From an uncultured Leptotrichia sp. (GTDB lineage Bacteria; Fusobacteriota; Fusobacteriia; Fusobacteriales; Leptotrichiaceae), in the NCBI GenBank assembly GCA_938017765.1, contig CALIJH010000051.1, positions 1 through 19,853 on the forward strand: a stretch of DNA of 19,853 nt, in the 5' to 3' direction. The notes under the pieces are model-generated. The model saw nothing but the letters and a program-made list of their open reading frames with translations. It was not told the origin of the DNA and made no database searches. Numbering within the stretch: position 1 is the first letter of the stretch; each line of letters starts with the position of its first letter. The position numbers and the translations under genes were made by a program. This document shows, piece after piece, positions 8,794-15,590 of this stretch.

Positions 8794-9036
8794 ATGAAAA
8801 CTTTAAATATAGGATTTAATAATTTTGTTATTGATGAACATGTTATAAGTATAATAGTTCCGGACACAGCTCCGGCAAGGAGATTGAGAGAGGATTCGAA
8901 AAATCGTGATTCATTAATAGATGCTACCGCAGGAAGAAAAACGAGAGCAATAATAATAATGGATAACGGTTTTATCATCCTTTCCGCAGTCAATGTGGAA
9001 ACTCTTATTCAAAGAATAGAGCAGAATAATAATTAG
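8794..9036 (+). CDS. remA: RemA family protein (DUF370)
   Basis: This is an 80-residue protein of the RemA (formerly DUF370) family. In Bacillus subtilis RemA is a DNA-binding activator of biofilm matrix and osmoprotection genes. Recognisable family segments are NIGFNNFV, ISIIVPDTAPARRL, LIDATAGRKTRAIIIMD and GFIILSAVNVETL. The arginines of RRL and GRKTR correspond to the basic residues linked to DNA binding in the family. The ATG lies one base after the rpoC stop and its ribosome binding site (AGAGGA, 8783-8788) is inside rpoC, so translation is probably coupled to rpoC. Gram-positive bacteria commonly have remA just before gmk and rpoZ, as here. Family membership is clear, but its targets here are unknown: a matrix role should not be assumed. 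Confidence 0.88.
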   Translation: MKTLNIGFNNFVIDEHVISIIVPDTAPARRLREDSKNRDSLIDATAGRKTRAIIIMDNGFIILSAVNVETLIQRIEQNNN

Positions 9037-9124
9037 AATACACAAAATAAAAAAAATAATTATTTAAGCTACGATAAATAGTAAAATAATCAGGAAAAGT
9101 ATTTGTTAAAGGCGGTCAGGATAT

Positions 9125-9670
9125 ATGAAAGGTAAACTTATTATAGTATCAGGACCCAGCGGGTCAGGAAAGTCTACAGTAACAAAGATAGTAAAAGATA
9201 GACTAAATATCCCTTTATCTATTTCGGCAACGACGAGAAAACCGAGAGCAGGTGAAATCGAAGGAAAAGACTATTATTTTCTTTCCGAACAGGAATTTAA
9301 GAAAAAAATTGATAATGATGAATTTTACGAATATGCAAATGTTCATGGAAATTATTACGGAACACTGAAAAAAACTGTGGAAGAAAATCTTGATAAAGGT
9401 CTTAATGTTATTTTGGAAATTGATGTTCAGGGAGCATTAATAGCTAAAGAAAAGAAAAACGATGCCATTCTTGTATTTTTCAGAACGAAGGATATGAAAA
9501 TTCTCGAAGACAGACTGAAGGGAAGAAAAACTGATTCGGAAGAAGTAATACAGACAAGATTGCAGAATGCGTTAAAAGAATTGAAATACGAAGAGAAGTA
9601 TGACTATACTATCATAAATGAAGATATTGAAAGTTCATGTCAGGAGCTCATTGAGATAATTAACGGCTAA
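9125..9670 (+). CDS. gmk: Guanylate kinase
   Basis: Guanylate kinase converts GMP and ATP to GDP and ADP, an essential step in GTP and dGTP synthesis. The P-loop is at residues 10-18 (GPSGSGKST). The GMP-binding region contains SISATTRKPRAGEIEGKDYY and the FYEYANVHGNYYGT segment. The Walker-B-like stretch is NVILEIDVQGA, and the lid region contains the arginine-rich LEDRLKGRKTDSEE. At 181 residues it is slightly short but normal. The 88-base gap after remA is A/T-rich, with no hairpin or promoter I would defend. rpoZ begins 13 bases after the stop, and this pairing is widespread. In many bacteria gmk also sets the (p)ppGpp-sensitive GTP level, which fits its place among polymerase genes. Confidence 0.97.
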   Translation: MKGKLIIVSGPSGSGKSTVTKIVKDRLNIPLSISATTRKPRAGEIEGKDYYFLSEQEFKKKIDNDEFYEYANVHGNYYGTLKKTVEENLDKGLNVILEIDVQGALIAKEKKNDAILVFFRTKDMKILEDRLKGRKTDSEEVIQTRLQNALKELKYEEKYDYTIINEDIESSCQELIEIING

Positions 9671-9683
9671 AAAAGGAGGGAAA

Positions 9684-9863
9684 ATGAAAAAGGATAAAAT
9701 AACGATTGATGATTTATTGACAAAAATACCTAATAAATATGAACTGGCAATAGTCGCCGGAAAAGTTGCCAAGGAAGAATTTATAAAAGGTCATGATAAA
9801 TTTAAAATAATGGATAATGTATTTAAAGATATTATGGAAGATGAAGTTGAAGTAAAAAAATAG
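9684..9863 (+). CDS. rpoZ: DNA-directed RNA polymerase subunit omega
   Basis: This is a 59-residue reading frame, MKKDKITIDDLLTKIPNKYE, then LAIVAGKVAKEEFIKGHDKF and a 19-residue acidic and lysine tail. The early part matches the omega signature, in which a short N-terminal helix is followed by an N-K/R-Y-E-L-xx-V-A-x-K-x-A core. Omega helps fold and stabilise beta-prime. It is shorter than the usual 65-90 residues but has the core helices. AGGAGG (9674-9679) is only 4 bases before the ATG, a short but workable spacing. Its position directly after gmk is the usual one and strengthens the call. It is easily missed because of its size. Confidence 0.9.
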   Translation: MKKDKITIDDLLTKIPNKYELAIVAGKVAKEEFIKGHDKFKIMDNVFKDIMEDEVEVKK

Positions 9864-9893
9864 ATAATTTTAAATTAAAAATATTGACTATTT

Positions 9894-9927
9894 AAAAATA
9901 TAAAATATACTTATAATGAAAAAATTT
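9894..9927 (+). promoter_or_regulatory. Candidate sigma-70 promoter for dnaG-rpoD
   Basis: TTGACT (9894-9899) and TATACT (9916-9921) are separated by 16 bases. A perfect TATAAT follows directly at 9922-9927 but would need a 22-base spacer. The site lies in a 143-base A/T-rich gap between rpoZ and dnaG, the largest gap in this part of the window. In such A/T-rich DNA chance matches are common, so this is a moderate call. Confidence 0.45.
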
Positions 9928-10006
9928 TACTTTAGCATAATCAGATTAATATATTTAAAAATGAAAGATTGTTATTGATGAAAAAGTTTAATGTTTGGAG
10001 TCTTAG

Positions 10007-11812
10007 ATGTATAAAGATACCGAAATACAGAAACTTATTGATAATCTGGACATAGTTCAGGTTATCGGAGAATATGTAACATTGAAAAAAACGGGTGCCA
10101 ACTATAAAGGGTTATCTCCTTTTAAAGATGAAAAGACACCTTCCTTTGTGGTTAGTCCGAATAAAAATATATTCAAAGATTTCAGTACGGGTATTGGAGG
10201 AAATGTTATTTCTTTCTATATGAGAATAAATAATCTCAGTTTTTATGAAGCAGTGGAAGAATTATCAAGAAAATATAATATTTCCATAAATAAATTCAAT
10301 ATTGAAAAGAACAGAGATAATCCTAATGCCCGATACTACGAAATTATGAGAGAAGCCCAGTCATTTTTTAAAAATAATATGATTAATTCTGATAAAGCTA
10401 TGGAATATATGAAAAATAGGGGCTATTCTTTGGAAGAAATAAGAAAATTTGAAATAGGATTTTCTTTGGAATCTTGGAATTCCTTGCTCAATTATTTAAA
10501 AGAAAAAGGATACAATGAAAATGAACTTCTCGAACTGGGATTAATAAGAAAAAATGATGAAGGAAATATATTCGATTATTTCAGAAACAGAATAATATTC
10601 CCTATTTACAATGATACAATGAAATTAATCGGATTTGGTGGAAGAATAATAGAAGCTAATTCGGATATGCCAAAATATTTGAATTCACCTGATTCCAAAA
10701 TTTTTAAAAAAGGGAAAGAACTTTACGGATTATACAATCGGGGAGAGAGTATAAGGAAAAAAGGACTTGCAATACTAATGGAAGGTTATCTGGATGTATT
10801 GACAGCCCAGAAACACGGATTTGTAAATTCAGTGGCAAGTTTAGGGACGGCTTTTACGGATGAACAGGCACAGCTGCTTAAGAAATATACAAATAATATA
10901 ATAATAGCTTACGATAATGATGAAGCCGGGAAGAATGCGATAATAAAAGCGGGAAATATTTTAAAGAAATATGATTTTAACGTGAGATGCCTTTCTATTC
11001 AGGGAGATGTAAAAGATCCTGACGAGTATTTAAGAAAATATGGAAGAAAAAGTTTTCTTGAAATTTTAAAAACTTCAAAAAATTATTTTGATTTTCTTTA
11101 TGATGAATTTTCTGAAAATTTAAATTTAAATGAAGTATCAGGAAAAAAAGAATTTATTCAAAAATTTAGAAATTTCTTTTCAAATATAACAAACAGAACT
11201 GAAAGAAATTTATATATTAATAAATTATCAGTAGAACTGGGAATAGATAAGGATATTCTTTCAGAGGAATTTATTATAAGTAAAAAAGAGAATTTTCAGA
11301 GAAGTTTAATAAAAAGGAAAAAACAGGAAAAAGTAGCCACAAAAAAAACAAAAGAAGGATTGAACGACATTCTTGAAAAAGATACCCTTGAATTTATATT
11401 GAAATGTAGAGAAAAAGGGATTTCTGAATATAAAAAATATTGTGAGAAACTCGAAATTAAAGATTTTACTAATATTATATATAAAGAAATATTGGAAAAA
11501 TTACGAAAAATAGAATTTAATATAAAACTCTTGAATAATGAAATATTTGAAGAAGAAGAAATAGAAATGATAACGGCAATACTTTCAAATACAAGTATAG
11601 AATCTTCAGATATTGAAAAAAAATATAAGGACTATTTTAAAGGATGGTTTGATAGAGAGATAAATGATATTCTTGACAATATAGATAAAAAAGATAGAAT
11701 GAAGATAGAATTGCAGAGAATAAAGCTTAATCTCGAAAAACAGTATGATATTGGTGAAATTGAAAAAGAATACGAAGAATTTAAATTGATAAGGAGATCA
11801 GATTATGTCTGA
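10007..11812 (+). CDS. dnaG: DNA primase DnaG lacking its zinc ligands
   Basis: DnaG makes the RNA primers for Okazaki fragments and works with the DnaB helicase. The N-terminal domain aligns with the zinc-ribbon domain (NYKGLSPFKDEKTPSF, then KNIFKDFSTGIGGN). However, the four ligand positions, normally Cys, His, Cys and Cys, are S37, K40, D58 and T61. The catalytic core has YFRNRIIFPI and FGGRII, followed by the Toprim domain with E259 (MEGYLDVL) and D303/D305 (YDNDEAG). A lysine-rich linker near 435-450 leads to a C-terminal domain of about 150 residues, where helicase binding is expected. At 601 residues the length is normal. The ribosome binding site GGAG (9997-10000) is modest. The end overlaps rpoD by 8 bases, so translation is probably coupled. 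The core is intact, so it should be active despite the altered N-terminal domain. Confidence 0.96.
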   Translation: MYKDTEIQKLIDNLDIVQVIGEYVTLKKTGANYKGLSPFKDEKTPSFVVSPNKNIFKDFSTGIGGNVISFYMRINNLSFYEAVEELSRKYNISINKFNIEKNRDNPNARYYEIMREAQSFFKNNMINSDKAMEYMKNRGYSLEEIRKFEIGFSLESWNSLLNYLKEKGYNENELLELGLIRKNDEGNIFDYFRNRIIFPIYNDTMKLIGFGGRIIEANSDMPKYLNSPDSKIFKKGKELYGLYNRGESIRKKGLAILMEGYLDVLTAQKHGFVNSVASLGTAFTDEQAQLLKKYTNNIIIAYDNDEAGKNAIIKAGNILKKYDFNVRCLSIQGDVKDPDEYLRKYGRKSFLEILKTSKNYFDFLYDEFSENLNLNEVSGKKEFIQKFRNFFSNITNRTERNLYINKLSVELGIDKDILSEEFIISKKENFQRSLIKRKKQEKVATKKTKEGLNDILEKDTLEFILKCREKGISEYKKYCEKLEIKDFTNIIYKEILEKLRKIEFNIKLLNNEIFEEEEIEMITAILSNTSIESSDIEKKYKDYFKGWFDREINDILDNIDKKDRMKIELQRIKLNLEKQYDIGEIEKEYEEFKLIRRSDYV

Positions 11813-12986
11813 GAAAAAAGAAGATTTAAAAAATAGTCTCGCAAATTTAATGAAAAAAGCAAGAGAAGAAAAAGTAGTCAGTTACGAAGAAATTAATTCG
11901 ATTTTATCAGAGGGATTTTCAACGCAAAAAATAGACCAGTTAATAAAAAAACTTCAGGATGACGGAGTAAATATTGTAGATACTATAAAAGATAAGCAGG
12001 ACATACTCAAAGCACAGGAAATGATGCCTGAAGAAATAGAGAAATCCGAAGTAGTTGATTTTGAAGATCCTGATGATGAATTTATTGAAAGTGAAATAGA
12101 TGACTCCGAAGTTGATAAACTGCTTCAGACGGATTTGCTCAAAATGGCAGAAAGCATGGATGTAGATGAGCCTATAAAAATGTATCTGAGAGAAATAGGT
12201 CAGATTCCTCTTTTGAGCTATGAGGAAGAAATTGACTATGCTCAGAGAGTCTTAAACGGGGATGAAGAAGCAAAACAAAAATTGATAGAGTCAAATTTGA
12301 GACTTGTTGTAAGTATAGCAAAGAAACATACAAATCGAGGACTTAAAATGCTTGATCTCATACAGGAAGGAAATATGGGGTTAATGAAAGCCGTAGAAAA
12401 ATTTGAATATGAAAAAGGATTTAAATTTTCAACTTATGCAACATGGTGGATAAGACAGGCCATTACCCGTGCCATAGCAGATCAGGGAAGAACAATAAGA
12501 ATACCTGTCCATATGATAGAAACGATAAATAAAATCAAAAAAGAAAGCAGAATAATTTTACAGGAAACAGGAAAAGAACCTACAGCCGAAGAGCTTGCCA
12601 AAAAACTTGAAATACCTGTAGATAAAGTGAAAAATATACTTGAGATGAATCAGGATCCTATATCCCTTGAAACTCCCGTAGGAAGTGAAGAAGATAGTGA
12701 ATTAGGGGATTTCGTGGAAGATGATAAATTTTTGAATCCTTATGATGCTACAACAAGAGTGCTACTGAAAGAACAGCTTGATGAAATTTTAAAAACTCTC
12801 AATGAAAGAGAGGAAATGGTTCTCAGATATAGATACGGTTTGGATGACGGCTCTCAGAAAACATTGGAAGAAGTAGGAAAAATATTTAATGTTACGAGAG
12901 AACGTATCAGACAAATAGAAGTAAAAGCACTGAGAAAATTGCGACACCCAAGCAGAAGAAAAAAATTGGAAGATTACAGGAGCTAA
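11805..12986 (+). CDS. rpoD: Primary sigma factor (sigma-70/SigA type)
   Basis: This is the housekeeping sigma factor, which directs RNA polymerase to -10/-35 promoters. Region 1.1 covers about residues 10-75 (VSYEEINSIL). An acidic linker follows to about 118. Region 1.2 starts at DEPIKMYLREIGQIPLLS. Region 2 at 160-225 contains NLRLVVSIAKKH, DLIQEGNMGLMKAVEKF and the promoter-melting and -10 segment FSTYATWWIRQAITRAI. Region 3 covers about 235-295. Region 4 has LNEREEMVLRYRYGLDD and the -35 recognition helix VTRERIRQIEVKALRKL. At 393 residues it is SigA-sized and has no large non-conserved region of the enterobacterial type. AAGGAG (11791-11796) lies inside dnaG. The dnaG-rpoD order is the classic macromolecular synthesis operon core. 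Confidence 0.98.
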   Translation: MSEKKEDLKNSLANLMKKAREEKVVSYEEINSILSEGFSTQKIDQLIKKLQDDGVNIVDTIKDKQDILKAQEMMPEEIEKSEVVDFEDPDDEFIESEIDDSEVDKLLQTDLLKMAESMDVDEPIKMYLREIGQIPLLSYEEEIDYAQRVLNGDEEAKQKLIESNLRLVVSIAKKHTNRGLKMLDLIQEGNMGLMKAVEKFEYEKGFKFSTYATWWIRQAITRAIADQGRTIRIPVHMIETINKIKKESRIILQETGKEPTAEELAKKLEIPVDKVKNILEMNQDPISLETPVGSEEDSELGDFVEDDKFLNPYDATTRVLLKEQLDEILKTLNEREEMVLRYRYGLDDGSQKTLEEVGKIFNVTRERIRQIEVKALRKLRHPSRRKKLEDYRS

Positions 12987-13002
12987 GTTATAACTGGCTC
13001 CT
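12978..13002 (+). terminator. Hairpin spanning the rpoD stop codon, weak attenuator
   Basis: AGGAGC (12978-12983) pairs with GCTCCT (12997-13002). Inside it AGT (12986-12988) pairs with ACT (12993-12995) around TATA, giving an almost continuous stem. Only three Ts complete the run before AATAAT, so termination would be partial. It could reduce expression of the downstream sigma-like gene or protect the 3' end of rpoD mRNA. Confidence 0.5.
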
Positions 13003-13023
13003 TTAATAATAAACCTGAAAAAA

Positions 13024-13028
13024 TGAGG
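13024..13028 (+). promoter_or_regulatory. Ribosome binding site that sets the start of the sigma-like gene
   Basis: TGAGG is 6 bases before ATG 13035. The earlier in-frame ATG at 13023 overlaps this motif and has no ribosome binding site of its own, so the start at 13035 is preferred. Confidence 0.65.
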
Positions 13029-13034
13029 AAAAAA

Positions 13035-14006
13035 ATGATAAGAAAAATAATAGATGACATTGAGAAAAATGGAAATTTCAGTTTTGAAAAAATAATAGAA
13101 AATAACAGTTTATCCGATGATGATTTTTTTGAACTTTTAAAATTTATTCATCTGAAAAATATTCCTGAAATAAGAACATCGTTAGATAATAATGATTTTA
13201 TAGTTTTAGAAAATGAAAATTATTATGTGGAAGAAAAAGATATTATAAAATCATATCTTGAAGATATAAAAGAAAAATATTCGGAATATAATGAAACTGA
13301 AAATAAAAAAAATTCAGAAAATAAGAAAAAAGAAGAGAACGGTGAATTAATAGATAAATACTTGAAAGTAGCTGTAAGGGAAAGTTTGTTATATTCAAAA
13401 TTTGGATTTTCATTTTTAGATACGGTTCAGGAAGCAACTTTAGGAGTTATATCGGGAATTAATTATTATGACAGAATAAAAGAAATATCGGAAGATACTG
13501 ACTTTTTTATAAAAAATTTTGCTGTGAAATATATACTGGAATTTCAGAAAAATTTATTGAAGGATATAAAGGCTTCGGAACTTTCATATATTTTATATCT
13601 GAAAGTAAAAGCTGATAAAGAAGCGGGACGTAATATGGAAGAAATAAGCAGACAGATGAATGTAACACCTGAATATATAAAAGATTTGGAAAAATTGTTT
13701 GACGGTGTCGAATTGGAAGAACTGATTGGAAATGAACAAATTCTCGAAAGAGCCGATAAAATAACACAGATGTATATACTGGAAAATATACCGAAAAAAT
13801 TGAGCTATATAGATGAAAAGATACTTGTAATGTCTTACGGTCTTGATGATAAAGTCTATAATGAAAAGGAAATCGCAAAAATATTGAATATATCATTACA
13901 TAATGTAAATATACTGAAAGAAAAAGCTATTAATAAATTATCTATCGATTTATTGAAAAATGAATTTGCAAGGAATGCTGAAGAAATGGAGTATATGATA
14001 AACTGA
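13035..14006 (+). CDS. Divergent sigma-70-like protein, apparent rpoD paralogue
   Basis: This 323-residue protein looks like a decayed or repurposed copy of the adjacent sigma factor. Residues 1-60 resemble sigma region 1.1 (IEKNGNFSFEKIIE against AREEKVVSYEEINS). A low-complexity Glu/Lys/Asn stretch covers about 75-103. Residues 105-175 align with region 2: LIDKYLKVAVRES matches LIESNLRLVVSIA, and FLDTVQEATLGVISGINYYD matches MLDLIQEGNMGLMKAVEKFE. Residues about 195-235 resemble region 3, and 245-305 region 4, including an exact YGLDD. The DNA-reading residues are gone: the tryptophan pair of the -10 segment is K165-Y166, and the -35 helix VTRERIRQIE is ISLHNVNILK. It may bind core polymerase without reading standard promoters. 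The product is inferred from alignment by eye and its function is unknown. The gene is intact, with codon use like its neighbours. Confidence 0.75.
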   Translation: MIRKIIDDIEKNGNFSFEKIIENNSLSDDDFFELLKFIHLKNIPEIRTSLDNNDFIVLENENYYVEEKDIIKSYLEDIKEKYSEYNETENKKNSENKKKEENGELIDKYLKVAVRESLLYSKFGFSFLDTVQEATLGVISGINYYDRIKEISEDTDFFIKNFAVKYILEFQKNLLKDIKASELSYILYLKVKADKEAGRNMEEISRQMNVTPEYIKDLEKLFDGVELEELIGNEQILERADKITQMYILENIPKKLSYIDEKILVMSYGLDDKVYNEKEIAKILNISLHNVNILKEKAINKLSIDLLKNEFARNAEEMEYMIN

Positions 14007-14024
14007 TGAAAAAGGAGAATATTT

Positions 14025-14834
14025 ATGAAATTAAGGGATATAATAGGAGAACTTTATTCAATATATAACCCCAAAATTGCTGAAAACTGGGATAATGTGG
14101 GACTGATGCTTGGAAGTGAAAATTCTGAAATAAATAAAATACTTGTCTGTCTTGATGTTACAAATGAAGCTGTGGAAAAAGCAGTAAAAGAAAAAGTGGA
14201 TTTGATAATATCTCATCATCCTTTTATATTTTCAGGAGTAAAAAAAATAACGGATGAAACCGTGTTGGGAAGAAAAATATTAAAATTGGCAGAAAATAAA
14301 GTTTCCGTATATTCCATACATACAAACTCTGATTTTGCAGTAAACGGATTAAATGATTTTATAATGGATAAACTGAATCTTGAAGGAAAGACCGAGATAT
14401 TCGGAGAATGTGAATTTGATGATTATAACTGTATAAAAGATGTAAATGAGAAAGTAAAATACGGTACAGTCAGAATAAAAACTTTAGATAAAGAGATAGA
14501 ACTGAAAGAACTAATCGAAAAAATAAAAACAAATTTAGGGCTTGACTATATAAGATATACAGGAGAAAACAGAAAAATACGGAAAATCGGACTGGTAACA
14601 GGCGGAGGAAGCTCATTATTGAATGATGTAAAAGAATATACCGATGTTTTTCTCACAGGAGATTTAAAATATCACGAAGCACTTGACAATCTTGAGGAAG
14701 GAAAAATATTTATAGATATAGGGCATTATGAAAGCGAGTATCTTTTTTCCGATTTGATAGAATTACAGTTATCGCATTTTTTTGACGGAGAAATAATAAA
14801 ATATTTCGGCAAACCTGTATTTAATCTTGGATAG
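14025..14834 (+). CDS. NIF3-family dinuclear metal protein (DUF34)
   Basis: This protein belongs to the NIF3/YbgI/YqfO family, ring-shaped hexamers with a two-metal centre and no settled biochemical role. Expected metal ligands are visible: H64-H65 in IISHHPF, D103 in HTNSDFAVNG, and H234 with E236 in IDIGHYESE. The start MKLRDIIGELYSIYNPKIAE, then NWDNVGLMLG, is typical. At 269 residues it is the short form, lacking the roughly 100-residue middle insert of the Bacillus YqfO type. AAGGAG lies a few bases before the ATG and the gap after the sigma-like gene is 18 bases, so the two are probably co-transcribed. In Gram-positive bacteria a NIF3 gene also follows rpoD closely, often after trmK. 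Here the sigma-like gene takes that position. Some annotations call this GTP cyclohydrolase I type 2, which I would avoid. Confidence 0.92.
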   Translation: MKLRDIIGELYSIYNPKIAENWDNVGLMLGSENSEINKILVCLDVTNEAVEKAVKEKVDLIISHHPFIFSGVKKITDETVLGRKILKLAENKVSVYSIHTNSDFAVNGLNDFIMDKLNLEGKTEIFGECEFDDYNCIKDVNEKVKYGTVRIKTLDKEIELKELIEKIKTNLGLDYIRYTGENRKIRKIGLVTGGGSSLLNDVKEYTDVFLTGDLKYHEALDNLEEGKIFIDIGHYESEYLFSDLIELQLSHFFDGEIIKYFGKPVFNLG

Positions 14835-14941
14835 GAAACAGTAAACGGAATTTTGAAAAATAAAAAAGTAAACAGGCAGACAGCAAATTAAATATATAAA
14901 GAAGAAGAATATAAAATAAATATATAATTTAAATTAAATAA

Positions 14942-15011
14942 GAGTAAAGAGTGAAAAATGAAGAGTGAAGAGTGAAAAACGGACGCCCTAACACCTAATA
15001 CCTAATACCTA
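14942..15011. repeat. Ten consecutive 7-base units, in phase
   Basis: Read in steps of seven from 14942 the units are GAGTAAA, GAGTGAA, AAATGAA, GAGTGAA, GAGTGAA, AAACGGA, CGCCCTA, ACACCTA, ATACCTA and ATACCTA. The first six are variants of GAGTGAA and the last four variants of ATACCTA, and both halves keep the same phase across the join. It lies in a 224-base non-coding gap between the NIF3 gene and a small secreted peptide. It looks like a degenerate heptanucleotide repeat. It contains no reading frame worth calling. Confidence 0.75.
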
Positions 15012-15058
15012 AATAAAATTAACCCTTAAAAATAAAAAATGAAAAAGAGGTATAGATT

Positions 15059-15190
15059 ATGACTAAAAAAAGATTTTTAATATTGGCATTGGGAATAATT
15101 TTGGGACTGAATTCATGTTTTGCAGCGGCAGTAGGAGCCGGAGCGGCAGCAGCAGGATATTATTGCGGTTCTACTTCAAAATGTAAATAG
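15059..15190 (+). CDS. Small secreted peptide or lipoprotein, 43 residues
   Basis: The frame reads MTKKRFLILALGIILGLNSC, then FAAAVGAGAAAAGYYCGSTS and KCK. Residues 1-18 form a clear signal peptide with KKR followed by a hydrophobic core. LNSC at 17-20 resembles a lipobox, although Asn at the -2 position is unusual; signal peptidase I cleavage after CFA is the alternative. The mature part would be about 20-24 residues, Ala/Gly-rich, with two further cysteines (C36 and C42) that could form a disulphide. AGAGG (15046-15050) is 8 bases before the ATG. I do not recognise the family. Very short alanine-rich lipoproteins exist in many bacteria, some as lysis or envelope-stress peptides, but nothing here proves such a role. 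It is separated from its neighbours by the heptamer array and by rnpB. Confidence 0.6.
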   Translation: MTKKRFLILALGIILGLNSCFAAAVGAGAAAAGYYCGSTSKCK

Positions 15191-15244
15191 GGATACAATT
15201 GATATTAATTTTATTGGAAAAAATTGTAAAAATGACAAAATATA

Positions 15245-15584
15245 AAAAGGTTTCGGAGTCAATCGCCTGAGTTTTTCAGGAGGAAAGTCCGGACTTCGCA
15301 GGGCAGAGAGACAGCTAACGGCTGTTGGGAGAAATCCTAAGGAAAGTGCCACAGAAAAAATACCGCCTGTCCGCAGGTAAGGGTGAAAAGGTAGTGTAAG
15401 AGACTACCGGTGATTTAAGAGATTAAATCAGCCGGGTAAACCCCTCTCGAAGCAAGAATAAGTAGAAAGTAGTCAAAAGGTTGCCCGCCTTTGCTTAATG
15501 GTAATTCGCTAAAGCTGACAGGTAACTGTCAACTTAGATAAATGATTGACAAATACAGAATCCGGCTTATACCGAGACCTTTTT
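15245..15584 (+). ncRNA. rnpB: RNase P RNA, class A
   Basis: This is the catalytic RNA of RNase P, which trims tRNA 5' leaders. Helix P1 closes the molecule: AAAAGGTTTCGG (15245-15256) pairs with CCGAGACCTTTT (15572-15583) with one G-U pair. The universal 5' strand of the core is AGGAAAGTCCGGAC (15281-15294) and its 3' partner ACAGAATCCGGCTTA is at 15555-15569. Other landmarks are TACCGCC (15361-15367), AAGGGTGAAAAGGTAG in the middle, GGTAGTGTAAGAGACTACC, and GGGTAAACCCC. A GGTTGCCCGCC segment near 15479 contains the GGU that normally pairs with the tRNA CCA end. The length of about 340 bases is normal for a class A RNA. The exact ends are inferred from P1. No confident promoter could be fixed in the 54 bases upstream. 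Confidence 0.95.
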
Positions 15585-15590
15585 AAAAAT

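Noticed and set aside
1782..9000. Many minus-strand open frames of 60-170 residues opposite rpoB, rpoC and gmk.
   Set aside because: They are serine, phenylalanine and leucine-rich shadows of biased sense codons, show no domain pattern, and lie wholly inside well-identified genes.
9037..9124. Promoter or terminator in the remA-gmk gap.
   Set aside because: The region is A/T-rich, but I found no paired hexamers with normal spacing and no U-tailed hairpin.
14942..15011. Possible CRISPR array from the short repeats.
   Set aside because: The units are 7 bases long and contiguous with no spacers, and no cas genes are present.
15191..15244. Promoter for rnpB, for example TTGGAA at 15214 with TATAAA at 15241.
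   Set aside because: The 21-base spacer is too long and the -10 would overlap the mature RNA. A promoter must exist but I cannot place it.
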